From Massilia soli (GTDB taxonomy: Bacteria; Pseudomonadota; Gammaproteobacteria; Burkholderiales; Burkholderiaceae_D), in assembly GCF_016809835.1 (NCBI RefSeq), contig NZ_JAFBIL020000003.1:534872-598871 (forward strand): 64,000 bases of DNA, read 5' to 3'. The position numbers and the translations under genes are program-made. Of this stretch, positions 8,419 to 16,220 are shown piece by piece; position 1 is the first letter of the stretch, and each line of letters starts with the position of its first letter. The notes beneath the pieces were generated by a model. The model was not told the origin of the DNA and did not search any database. It saw only the letters and a program-made list of their open reading frames with translations.

Positions 8419-10113
8419 TTACGCCGGTTCGGCGTGTTCGACCATCAGCTGGACCTTGGTGACGCCGTTATACTCGTTGGCGTCGAGCCGGAACGCCACC
8501 CGTGCGCGGTCGCCGACCGATGCCGTGTGGCCGAACCAGATCGCGTCGTAGCGCTGGCCGTTACGCTCCAGTAGCAGCTTGAGGTGGCGCTCCTTGAGGA
8601 TGCGCTGGCTGACCACGCGGAACTCGTCGCAGAACAGCGGCGGCGCGAAGCCCTGGCCCCATACCTGGCCATCGATCACCTCGATGAACTGGGTCGTGTA
8701 ATAGGCGTCCTCCAGCGGGCCGTCGGTCTCGATGACGCGCTCGAGCTGCTGCTGCGTGAGCAGCGCGCGGCCGACTTCTTCGAAGGCTTGCTGGAAGGCC
8801 GCGAGCGATTCGGCACGGATCGTCAAGCCGGCCGCCATCGCATGGCCGCCGAATTTGTCGATCAGGGACGGCGCGCGCTTCGATACCAGGTCAAGCGCGT
8901 CGCGCAGGTGGAAGCCGGGAATCGATCGGCCGGAACCTTTCAGCCAGCCGTCGCTGCCCGGCGCGAAGGTGATGGTCGGCCGGAAGAACTTCTCCTTCAG
9001 GCGCGAGGCGACGATGCCGATCACGCCCTGGTGCCAGCTCTCGTCGAATACGCAGATCGTGCTGCTGCTGGCCGGCTCGAAAGAGTCGAGATGGAGCAGG
9101 GCGGTGTCCTGCATGTCCGCTTCGATCTCGCGCCGCTTCAGGTTGATGTCGTTGAGCTGCTGGGCGATCGCCCAAGCGCGGCCCTCGTCGTCGGTCGTCA
9201 GGCATTCGATCCCCAGCGACATGTCGTCCAGGCGGCCGGCGGCGTTCAGGCGCGGGCCGACCGCGAAGCCAAGGTCGAACGGCGACGCGCTGCGCGCTTC
9301 ACGGCCCGCCACGCGGAACAACGCGGCGACGCCGGCGTGCATGCGGCCGGCGCGCATGCGCTTGATGCCCTGGGCGACCAGGATGCGGTTGTTGGCGTCG
9401 AGCTTGACCACGTCGGCTACGGTGCCCAGCGCGACCAGGTCGAGCAGGTTGTCGAGCTTCGGCTGCGTCTGCGCGTCGAAGATGCCGCGCCGGCGCAGCT
9501 CCGCCCGTAGCGCCAGCAGCACGTAGAACACGACGCCGACGCCGGCCAGGTTTTTGCTCGGGAAGCCGCATTCCGGCTGGTTCGGGTTGACGATGACGCG
9601 TGCCTCCGGCAGGGTGTCGCCGGGCAGGTGGTGATCGGTCACGACGACATCGATGCCCAGGCGCTTTGCGGCCAGCACGCCGTCGATGCTGGCAATGCCG
9701 TTGTCGACGGTGATGATGATGTCAGGCGTCTTTTCGCGCGCGGTCAGCGCGACGATCTCCGGCGTCAGGCCGTAGCCGTACTCGAAGCGGTTCGGCACGA
9801 TGTAATCGACATGCGCGCCCATCGCCCGCAATCCGCGCAAGGCGGTGGCGCAGGCGGTGGCGCCGTCGCAGTCGTAATCGGCGACGATGACCATGCGCTT
9901 TTGCGCGGCGATCGCGTCGGCGAGGAACACCGCGGCCGCGTCGATGTGCAGCAGGCCGGAAGGCGGCACCAGCGCGGCCAGCTCGCTCGAGAGCTCGCGC
10001 GCGTCGGTCAGCCCGCGCGAGGCGAACAGGCGGGCGAGCACCGGGTGCACGCCGCCCTGGCGCAGCATCTCGGAGGTTCGGAACGAGCAGGGACGTGTAG
10101 CGATTCGGGTCAT
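8419..10113 (-). CDS. recJ: Single-stranded-DNA-specific exonuclease RecJ
   Basis: A 5'-3' ssDNA exonuclease for RecF-pathway recombination, mismatch repair and base-excision repair. At 564 residues it is the usual size. DHH-family metal motifs are present: VADYDCDGATA (about 77-87), TVDNGIAS and VTDHHLPG (about 158-165), then the DHHA1 part with GSGRSIPGFHL and GGHAMAAGLT, and the C-terminal OB-like domain. Its ATG overlaps the stop of the upstream RpfE-like gene (ATGA). The recJ/rpfE neighbourhood is known from Xanthomonas and betaproteobacteria. Confidence 0.96.
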   Translation of the reverse strand: MTRIATRPCSFRTSEMLRQGGVHPVLARLFASRGLTDARELSSELAALVPPSGLLHIDAAAVFLADAIAAQKRMVIVADYDCDGATACATALRGLRAMGAHVDYIVPNRFEYGYGLTPEIVALTAREKTPDIIITVDNGIASIDGVLAAKRLGIDVVVTDHHLPGDTLPEARVIVNPNQPECGFPSKNLAGVGVVFYVLLALRAELRRRGIFDAQTQPKLDNLLDLVALGTVADVVKLDANNRILVAQGIKRMRAGRMHAGVAALFRVAGREARSASPFDLGFAVGPRLNAAGRLDDMSLGIECLTTDDEGRAWAIAQQLNDINLKRREIEADMQDTALLHLDSFEPASSSTICVFDESWHQGVIGIVASRLKEKFFRPTITFAPGSDGWLKGSGRSIPGFHLRDALDLVSKRAPSLIDKFGGHAMAAGLTIRAESLAAFQQAFEEVGRALLTQQQLERVIETDGPLEDAYYTTQFIEVIDGQVWGQGFAPPLFCDEFRVVSQRILKERHLKLLLERNGQRYDAIWFGHTASVGDRARVAFRLDANEYNGVTKVQLMVEHAEPA

Positions 10114-11138
10114 GGCAGCAATCGGTCAAGCGTGGGGCGGCGCCAGAACATGTTCTGCGCCAGTTTGGAGGTGGTGAGTTCGAGATGACGGTCGCGGTGG
10201 CTCAGCACCATGCGCAGTTTCTTGATGCGGCCGTCGCGCACAGCCGCCAGCGCCGGCGCGAACACGGTCTTGTCGAGGTGCTTCATCTGCGCCAGCCAGG
10301 CGGCCCATTCGGTGCCGATGGCAGCCTGGGTCAGCGTATCGCAGACGAAAATGGCGTCGCCGTCGGTGTCGTCGACAAGCTCCTTCAAGGTCGGTCCGCG
10401 CATGTGCGCCATGGACGACAGCCAGCCCGGTGCGTCGCGCGTGGCAAGCAGCGGAGCGGCTTCCGGAATGGTTTCAAGCGCGCTGGCGCAGCCCCATGGC
10501 CAGAAACCGTTGATGGCGCGCTGTCCGCGCCCTTCGCGCTCGCTGTTTGCCCGGTTCTGGAACCACAGCATCTGGACTTCGTTCTGCAGCTTGCGGTACT
10601 CGACCGACTTGTCGCCCTTTGGCAGCCAGTCTGACAGATTCATGCCGGCCGCGGCGTCGGGTGTGGCGGTGTCCAGCGTGGTCCAGCCGTCAGCGCGCAT
10701 GAACCAGGTGTGCGCATCGCCGTACAGCAGCGTCTTGCCGGTCTCGTCGAAGTAGGGCTTGGCGGCCTCGAACAGCATGCGCGAATGGCTGTCGTCCAGG
10801 TTCAGGCTGCGCAGGTCGGCCATCAGCATGTGGCTGCGCGCGATTTCGATGTGGATCGGATGGATGATGAACCAGTTGCCGTCGCCGGGGTCGAGCCCGA
10901 ATCCGAGCATCGATTGCACCGCCAGCGCCGGGCGGTCGCTCGCGTCAAGGCTGATCGCGCGCGCCAGCCACAGCTCGTGCGGCAGCATCCGCTGCGGACC
11001 GTCGAAGGGAACCTGCCTGAAGGACGATGTGCGGCTTATCAGGCTGGCAAGAGCCGGCGCCTCCAGTGCGCGCACCAGGTCGGGAGCCAGTTCAGGAGGG
11101 GGGAGGGCAAACGGCAGGACAAGCGAAATCTGGGTCAT
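10110..11138 (-). CDS. RpfE-like conserved protein upstream of recJ
   Basis: A 342-residue soluble protein starting MTQISLVLPF. The pattern LPHELWLARA, the HPIHIEIARSHM stretch, and the NEVQMLWFQN...INGFWPWG block are typical of the conserved recJ-adjacent proteins often labelled RpfE type or phosphoglycerate-mutase-related. No catalytic residues for a mutase are convincing here. The gene couples to recJ by an ATGA overlap, hinting at a DNA-metabolism or regulatory link, but no function is established. The identification rests on sequence feel and the conserved neighbour. Confidence 0.65.
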   Translation of the reverse strand: MTQISLVLPFALPPPELAPDLVRALEAPALASLISRTSSFRQVPFDGPQRMLPHELWLARAISLDASDRPALAVQSMLGFGLDPGDGNWFIIHPIHIEIARSHMLMADLRSLNLDDSHSRMLFEAAKPYFDETGKTLLYGDAHTWFMRADGWTTLDTATPDAAAGMNLSDWLPKGDKSVEYRKLQNEVQMLWFQNRANSEREGRGQRAINGFWPWGCASALETIPEAAPLLATRDAPGWLSSMAHMRGPTLKELVDDTDGDAIFVCDTLTQAAIGTEWAAWLAQMKHLDKTVFAPALAAVRDGRIKKLRMVLSHRDRHLELTTSKLAQNMFWRRPTLDRLLP

Positions 11139-11240
11139 GCCGCATTGTATTTCATCTGGTGTCTCAAGGAGAAATTGCGAGCGGATGGGCGCGCCGATGC
11201 GGCCGCAGGCAGCGGCGGCCGCCCAGGCCGATCCGATGCG

Positions 11241-12005
11241 TCAGATTTGCTCGTCGCCGCCGCCAAGCTCCACGTCGCCATACGTCAGGCCAATGGCTTC
11301 CTCGTACCAGGTCTGTACCAGCGCCAGGTGTTCTCGTTCATTGTTGAGCGCGATGGTGAAGTTGCTCACCATGTCGGTCAGGCCGTGTTCGTCCGCCAGC
11401 GCGATCAGGGTCTCCCAGCCCGCCTTGTCGCTGAGCTCGGCCGTGACGATTGCGTGCAGCGACTGCGCGATGCTGGTGCGCGGGTCGTTGAGCACCTGCA
11501 CCAGTCCCAGCGACTCCACGCCGCACAGGTCGGCGCTTGGCGTTTGCGACGTCGGGTCGCCACCCAGCGATTCGATGGCGTCGGACACCATCAGGAAGTG
11601 GCGCGCCTCGTCTTCGCGGATGTCGTCCAGGTCGTCGATGGTCATGCTGATTTCGGTATCGTCGAGCATGACCTCGCACTTGGTGATCAAGGCGTCGTAC
11701 AGCCTGGCGCCGGTTCGCTCGAACGCCAGGCGCTCGCCCAGCTTGTCCATCAGGATCTGCGGGCTTTCGCCCTTCAGCATGTCCAGCCCCATGCTGAGCA
11801 TGCCCGTGACAGTACCCGGCAGCGGAACCGAGCCCAGCGAATCGGCGTCGATAATATAGGGACTGCGCAGCTCGGCCATTGGCGAATCGTCGCCTTCGTT
11901 TCCTTGCATCAGGTCGGGGTCGACGTCGGTCATCGCCTTGCTGTCGATGGGCGACATCTGGATGCCGGTGCGGTTTATTCCGACAGGTTCAGTTTGCGTA
12001 CTCAT
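11241..12005 (-). CDS. Ferritin-like domain protein A (254 aa)
   Basis: After an acidic, low-complexity N-terminus of about 70 residues comes a four-helix ferritin-like domain. Candidate diiron ligands are Glu in LAFERTGARLYD, EDEARHF (an ExxH, near residue 131), Glu in IVTAELSDKAGWE, and NEREHLAL (second ExxH, near residue 222). This resembles DUF892/rubrerythrin-type helical proteins rather than a classical storage ferritin. There is no signal peptide. It is 24 bp behind another ferritin-like gene, so the two are probably co-transcribed and may form a hetero-complex. Role (iron handling, oxidase, stress) is unknown. Confidence 0.72.
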   Translation of the reverse strand: MSTQTEPVGINRTGIQMSPIDSKAMTDVDPDLMQGNEGDDSPMAELRSPYIIDADSLGSVPLPGTVTGMLSMGLDMLKGESPQILMDKLGERLAFERTGARLYDALITKCEVMLDDTEISMTIDDLDDIREDEARHFLMVSDAIESLGGDPTSQTPSADLCGVESLGLVQVLNDPRTSIAQSLHAIVTAELSDKAGWETLIALADEHGLTDMVSNFTIALNNEREHLALVQTWYEEAIGLTYGDVELGGGDEQI

Positions 12006-12029
12006 TGTTCCTCCCTGGGCCGAGCCGTT

Positions 12030-13217
12030 TCAGTGCGTATGCACGCCCGGCGTCGTCCATTTTTTTCGGTAAAGTTCGGTTCCCGGCGACCAGACATAGC
12101 CGGACGCCACGGTATCGCTCGGCGACCCATCGGTGTTGACCATCGCGCGGTAGCGCTGCGACAGCGCGCCTTCCTGCGCTTTGTCGATGAACCGGGTGCC
12201 GTCGGCGCGCACGTCGATTTCGCTGGCGAGCACCTTGCGGACGAAGTCGCGCTGGCTTCGGAATGCGAGCGGGCTGTCGATGCTGGAGGCGATGATTTCG
12301 GCTGGATCGCGGCTGTCAAACTTTTGCAACGCTTCGCACGCCATGTGGAAGTGTCCCAGCTCGTAATCGAGGAAGCGCTCCCAGATGGCGCGCACGTGGT
12401 GGTTGGATTCCTGCTCGATGCAGCTATAGTACAGATAGCATTCGGTGGCCTCGTGCAGCACCCATTGTTCGAGCCAGCTGTCGCCCGGGTCGAGGATGGA
12501 CGAGTACTGCGTCACGTGCTGCTCTTCCACCGACGCGATCTCGGCGTACAGCTGGCGCGCCAGCGGATCGGCAAATAGCGGCCCGATATTCATGTAATAG
12601 TCGTGGGTCTGGTATTCGCCCGCGACAAGCATTAGCGCGTGCAACCTGGTGATCAGGTCGGCTGTGCTGGAGACGTACGGACGCCGCAGCTCATCTTCAG
12701 GCGCGCGGTGATGTTCGCTGGTCGGTCGCCCGTGCATCACGTCGGTATAGCTTTGCAGGATGTTGTTGGCGTCCTTGCCCTCCATCCGGTCCAGCAGGGC
12801 CGAAAAGCGGTACAGGTGGTCGAAATCTTCGAGCAGGCCGAAACGGTAGACCTGCGCCAGGTAAGTGTCGGGTTCGCGCTGGGCGACCGCCGCGGTCACT
12901 TCGATGGCGGTCTGTTCGTACGCGATGGTCGTTTCGAGCGGCGAATGATCGGCTGCGATCAGCCAGTTGATCATGGTTGCCTGGTGCTGCTCGGTGCGGC
13001 GGACCTTTGCCAGCGGCAGCCTGAGTGCCAGGTTGTGGCGCGCCGCCATGTGGCCAAAGCGCAGGGCTTCGTTCTCGAGCCCGTTGGTAAGAATGATGCG
13101 GACGCGGGTAAACGCGTCATCGTCGAGTTTGCTGATGGGTTTCTGGACCATGTCGCGCCAGGTAAAGTGCTGGTTGTCGACGTGGACGCCCTTGGAATCG
13201 AATAAACTGAAAGCCAT
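12030..13217 (-). CDS. Ferritin-like domain protein B (395 aa)
   Basis: A larger, all-helical protein. Possible metal motifs include SVEEQHVTQY (ExxH near residue 232), HEATECYLYY, and DYELGHFHMACEAL (ExxH near residue 287). A distinctive HGRPTSEHHRAPEDELRRPY block lies mid-protein. The ATG at 13217 is chosen because AAGGAG sits just upstream; an in-frame ATG 36 bases earlier has no ribosome site. First gene of a two-gene operon with ferritin-like protein A, divergent from lolC. The family is recognised only at fold level. Confidence 0.7.
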   Translation of the reverse strand: MAFSLFDSKGVHVDNQHFTWRDMVQKPISKLDDDAFTRVRIILTNGLENEALRFGHMAARHNLALRLPLAKVRRTEQHQATMINWLIAADHSPLETTIAYEQTAIEVTAAVAQREPDTYLAQVYRFGLLEDFDHLYRFSALLDRMEGKDANNILQSYTDVMHGRPTSEHHRAPEDELRRPYVSSTADLITRLHALMLVAGEYQTHDYYMNIGPLFADPLARQLYAEIASVEEQHVTQYSSILDPGDSWLEQWVLHEATECYLYYSCIEQESNHHVRAIWERFLDYELGHFHMACEALQKFDSRDPAEIIASSIDSPLAFRSQRDFVRKVLASEIDVRADGTRFIDKAQEGALSQRYRAMVNTDGSPSDTVASGYVWSPGTELYRKKWTTPGVHTH

Positions 13218-13339
13218 GGCCTGCTCCTTCGCGGACAAATATGCCGTCTCCATTCGATTCCTCGAACGGGCGCCAAGTTCGATGATTTTTCCGCCTGCGA
13301 GGGCGATTCAATTGTGCAAGTCCTATTCACGGATGAGCT

Positions 13340-13370
13340 TTGTGTGGCACACTTCGTGCTCTTATATAAA
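13340..13370 (+). promoter_or_regulatory. Probable promoter for the lol operon
   Basis: TTGTGT, 17 bases, TATATA (overlapping TATAAA) precede the lolC ATG at 13383. The predicted transcript would begin only about 6-8 bases before the start codon, and no Shine-Dalgarno is visible, so translation may be near-leaderless. Confidence 0.45.
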
Positions 13371-13382
13371 CATTCGGATTCC

Positions 13383-14648
13383 ATGAGCATCATCCATAAA
13401 TTGCCGTATGAATGGCTGGTCGGGCTGCGCTACACGCGCGCCGGCCGCCGTAGCGGGCGCAACAGCTTTATCTCGTTTATCTCCCTCATCTCAGTGGCCG
13501 GCATCGCGCTCGGCGTCGCCGCCCTGATCGTGGTGCTGTCGGTAATGAACGGCTTCCAGAAGGAAGTCACCGACCGCATGCTGTCGGTGCTGGCCCACAT
13601 CGAAGTATTCGACGCGCGCGGCGCCATGCCCAACTGGCAGCAGGCCTCGAAGGAAGCCTTCGCCAACCCGGCCGTCAAAGGCGCGGCGCCGTTCGTCGAA
13701 ACCCAGGGCATGCTGCTGCAGGACGGCGTGATGCGTCCATCGGTCATCCGCGGCATCCTGCCGTCGCAAGAAGGCAAGGTCTCGGACGTGGCCAAGAACG
13801 TCAAGCGCGGCAGCCTCGACTCGCTCGAGCCAGGTTCGTTCAACATCGTGCTGGGCTACGCGCTGGCGCGTTCGCTCAACGTCGACATGGGCGACAAGGT
13901 CACCATGATGCTGGCGCAGGCCCAGACCACGCCGGCCGGCGTGCTGCCGCGTACCCGCTCGTTCACCGTGTCCGGCATTTTTGAAGCAGGCCATTTCGAG
14001 TTCGACTCGGGCCTGGCATTCATCAACATCGACGACGCGCAGAAGATGGAGCGCCTGGAAGCGCCGTCCGGCGTGCGCCTTCGCATCGAAGACATGCACC
14101 GCGCGCCTTTCGTGGCCCAGGAGCTGGCCAAGTCGATGTCGGGCGAGCTGCTGATCCGCGACTGGTCGAAGCAGAACGCCAACTGGTTCGCGGCGGTGCA
14201 GACCGAGAAGAAGATGATGTTCATCATCCTGACCCTGATCATCGCCGTCGCCGCGTTCAACCTGGTCTCGACCCTGGTCATGACGGTGACCGACAAGCAG
14301 GCCGACATCGCGATCCTGCGCACGCTCGGCTCGTCGCCGCGCTCGATCATGAAGATCTTCATGATCCAGGGCGCGCTGGTAGGCATCATGGGCACCGCGA
14401 TGGGTGTCGGTTTCGGCGTGCTGGTGGCGCTGAACATCGATGTGATCGTGCCGTTCATCGAACGCATGCTGGGCGTGGAGTTCCTGTCCAAGGACATCTA
14501 CCTGATCAGCGCCTTGCCGTCCGACCTGCGCTGGCTCGACGTCGCCAAAATCGGCGGCATGTCGGTGGTGTTGGCCTTCGTCGCCACGCTGTATCCAAGC
14601 TATTCGGCGGCTCGCGTCAAACCTGCGGAGGCACTGCGCTATGAATGA
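13383..14648 (+). CDS. lolC: Lipoprotein-releasing ABC transporter permease LolC/LolE type
   Basis: A 421-residue inner-membrane permease that, with LolD, extracts outer-membrane lipoproteins and hands them to LolA. The N-terminal segment [20 protein letters not shown] and the following [13 protein letters not shown] are hallmarks of LolC/E. A periplasmic MacB-like domain follows, then FtsX-type helices ([64 protein letters not shown]). Only one permease gene is present beside lolD, so this may be the single LolF-type subunit rather than half of a LolCE pair. It overlaps lolD by 8 bp. Confidence 0.92.
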   Translation: MSIIHKLPYEWLVGLRYTRAGRRSGRNSFISFISLISVAGIALGVAALIVVLSVMNGFQKEVTDRMLSVLAHIEVFDARGAMPNWQQASKEAFANPAVKGAAPFVETQGMLLQDGVMRPSVIRGILPSQEGKVSDVAKNVKRGSLDSLEPGSFNIVLGYALARSLNVDMGDKVTMMLAQAQTTPAGVLPRTRSFTVSGIFEAGHFEFDSGLAFINIDDAQKMERLEAPSGVRLRIEDMHRAPFVAQELAKSMSGELLIRDWSKQNANWFAAVQTEKKMMFIILTLIIAVAAFNLVSTLVMTVTDKQADIAILRTLGSSPRSIMKIFMIQGALVGIMGTAMGVGFGVLVALNIDVIVPFIERMLGVEFLSKDIYLISALPSDLRWLDVAKIGGMSVVLAFVATLYPSYSAARVKPAEALRYE

Positions 14649-15336
14649 TATCAACCACAAGACGCCAGTGCTTGCATGCAGCGGCCTTGGCAAGACCTTC
14701 ACCCAGGGCTCGTACTCGGTGCCGGTGCTGAACAACATCGACTTCGCGATCTATCGCGGCGAGCGGGTTGCGATCGTCGGCGCGTCCGGCTCCGGCAAGT
14801 CGACCCTGCTGCACCTGCTGGGCGGGCTCGATACGCCGACCACCGGGTCGGTCAGCCTGATGGGCGAGGACTTCGCCAATCTGTCGGAAACGCGCCGCGG
14901 CGAGCTGCGTAACAACATGCTCGGTTTCGTCTACCAGTTCCACCACCTGCTGCCGGAATTTTCGGCGCTCGACAACGTCGCGATGCCGCTGATGATCCGC
15001 CGCGAGAAGCGTGCCGTGGCGGTCGCAAAGGCCGAGGAGATCCTGGCCCGCGTCAACTTGGCCAAGCGCGTGATTCACGTGCCGGGCGAACTGTCGGGCG
15101 GCGAACGCCAGCGCGTCGCTCTTGCGCGCGCCCTGGTCACCCAGCCAGGCTGCGTGCTGGCCGACGAACCGACCGGTAACCTCGATCATGCCACCGCGGA
15201 GCATGTCTTCGACCTGATGCTGGAGCTGTCGAAGTCGCTCGGGACCGCGTTCGTCATCGTGACCCACGATATCGAACTGGCGCGCCGCTGCGACCGCGTG
15301 CTGCGCCTGACCGAAAACGGGCTGCAGGAAGCCTGA
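14641..15336 (+). CDS. lolD: Lipoprotein-releasing ABC transporter ATPase LolD
   Basis: The 231-residue ATPase energises lipoprotein release. Walker A is GASGSGKST, the signature is [15 protein letters not shown], Walker B is [12 protein letters not shown], and the H-loop is VIVTHD. The LolD-typical [18 protein letters not shown] stretch follows the Q-loop. Start overlaps the lolC stop; the tatD gene starts one base after its stop. Operon lolC-lolD-tatD. Confidence 0.95.
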   Translation: MNDINHKTPVLACSGLGKTFTQGSYSVPVLNNIDFAIYRGERVAIVGASGSGKSTLLHLLGGLDTPTTGSVSLMGEDFANLSETRRGELRNNMLGFVYQFHHLLPEFSALDNVAMPLMIRREKRAVAVAKAEEILARVNLAKRVIHVPGELSGGERQRVALARALVTQPGCVLADEPTGNLDHATAEHVFDLMLELSKSLGTAFVIVTHDIELARRCDRVLRLTENGLQEA

Positions 15337-15337
15337 G

Positions 15338-16153
15338 ATGTGGATCGACACCCACTGCCACCTTGACGCGCATGAATTCGGCGGCGAGTCGCTGGCGGTG
15401 GCTGGCCGGGCAGGGGAGGCCAATGTCGGAATGATCGTCATCCCGGCGGTCGACCGGCATAACTTCGCGCTGGTGGCCAGGATGGCGGCCGACGCGCCCA
15501 ACGCCAGCTATGCGCTCGGCATACATCCGATCTATGTTCCGCAGGCCGGTGAAGACGACCTGGCCACCTTGCGCCAGGCAGTCGAAGCCGCGCTGGCAGA
15601 TCCGCGGTTTGTGGCGGTTGGCGAAATCGGCCTGGATTACTTCATTCCGATGCTGTGCGAACCGGCGATGCGCGAGAAGCAGGAGTACTTCTTCCGCGAG
15701 CAGCTTCGCATCGCGCGCGATTTCGAGCTGCCGGTGCTGATGCATGTGCGGCGCTCGCAAGACCAGGTCTTGAAGCATGTGCGGCAGATCCGGCCGGCAG
15801 GCGGCATCGCCCACGCATTCAACGGCAGCTTCCAGCAGGCGCAGGGATTCATCGACCTGGGTTTCAAATTAGGCTTCGGCGGTGCGATGACGTTTACGCG
15901 CGCGCTGCAGATACGCAGGCTGGCGGCCACGCTGCCGCTGGAAGCGATCGTGCTGGAAACCGACGCGCCGGATATCTCGCCGGCGTGGATTCATCCCGGC
16001 CGCAACAGCCCGGAGTACCTGCCCGGGATTGGGGCGGTGCTCGCCGAACTGCGCGCGCTGTCGGTCGCGGCGATCAGGGAAGCAACCGCGGTAAACGCGG
16101 TCGCTGCGATGCCCCGGCTGGGCAAATTGTTTGGTCACTTAAAGTTGCCATAA
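15338..16153 (+). CDS. TatD family metal-dependent DNase
   Basis: A 271-residue TIM-barrel hydrolase. MWIDTHCHLDAHEF holds the HxH metal pair, GEIGLDYF the bridging Glu, LMHVRR and HAFNGSFQQA the later His residues, and LETDAPDISP the catalytic Asp. TatD proteins are Mg-dependent 3'-5' DNases linked to repair and DNA degradation. Its neighbour lolD matches the common E. coli-like arrangement of TatD-family genes near nucleotide and transport genes. The paralogue class (TatD, YcfH, YjjV) cannot be set with certainty; the WIHPGRNSPEYLP stretch fits YjjV/YcfH-like members. Confidence 0.92.
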   Translation: MWIDTHCHLDAHEFGGESLAVAGRAGEANVGMIVIPAVDRHNFALVARMAADAPNASYALGIHPIYVPQAGEDDLATLRQAVEAALADPRFVAVGEIGLDYFIPMLCEPAMREKQEYFFREQLRIARDFELPVLMHVRRSQDQVLKHVRQIRPAGGIAHAFNGSFQQAQGFIDLGFKLGFGGAMTFTRALQIRRLAATLPLEAIVLETDAPDISPAWIHPGRNSPEYLPGIGAVLAELRALSVAAIREATAVNAVAAMPRLGKLFGHLKLP

Positions 16154-16220
16154 ATTCATCGTGGTGGCGCCGTGCTGAATTAAGCCAGGGACACGCATCC
16201 AAGCTTGACGATTGTTAAGA

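Noticed and set aside
10710..12578. A 622-codon plus-strand open frame crossing three minus-strand genes
   Set aside because: Spans the RpfE-like and ferritin-like genes in antisense, with no motif or ribosome site.
12030..13253. Upstream ATG at 13253 for ferritin-like gene B
   Set aside because: No ribosome site there; the ATG at 13217 has AAGGAG at correct spacing.
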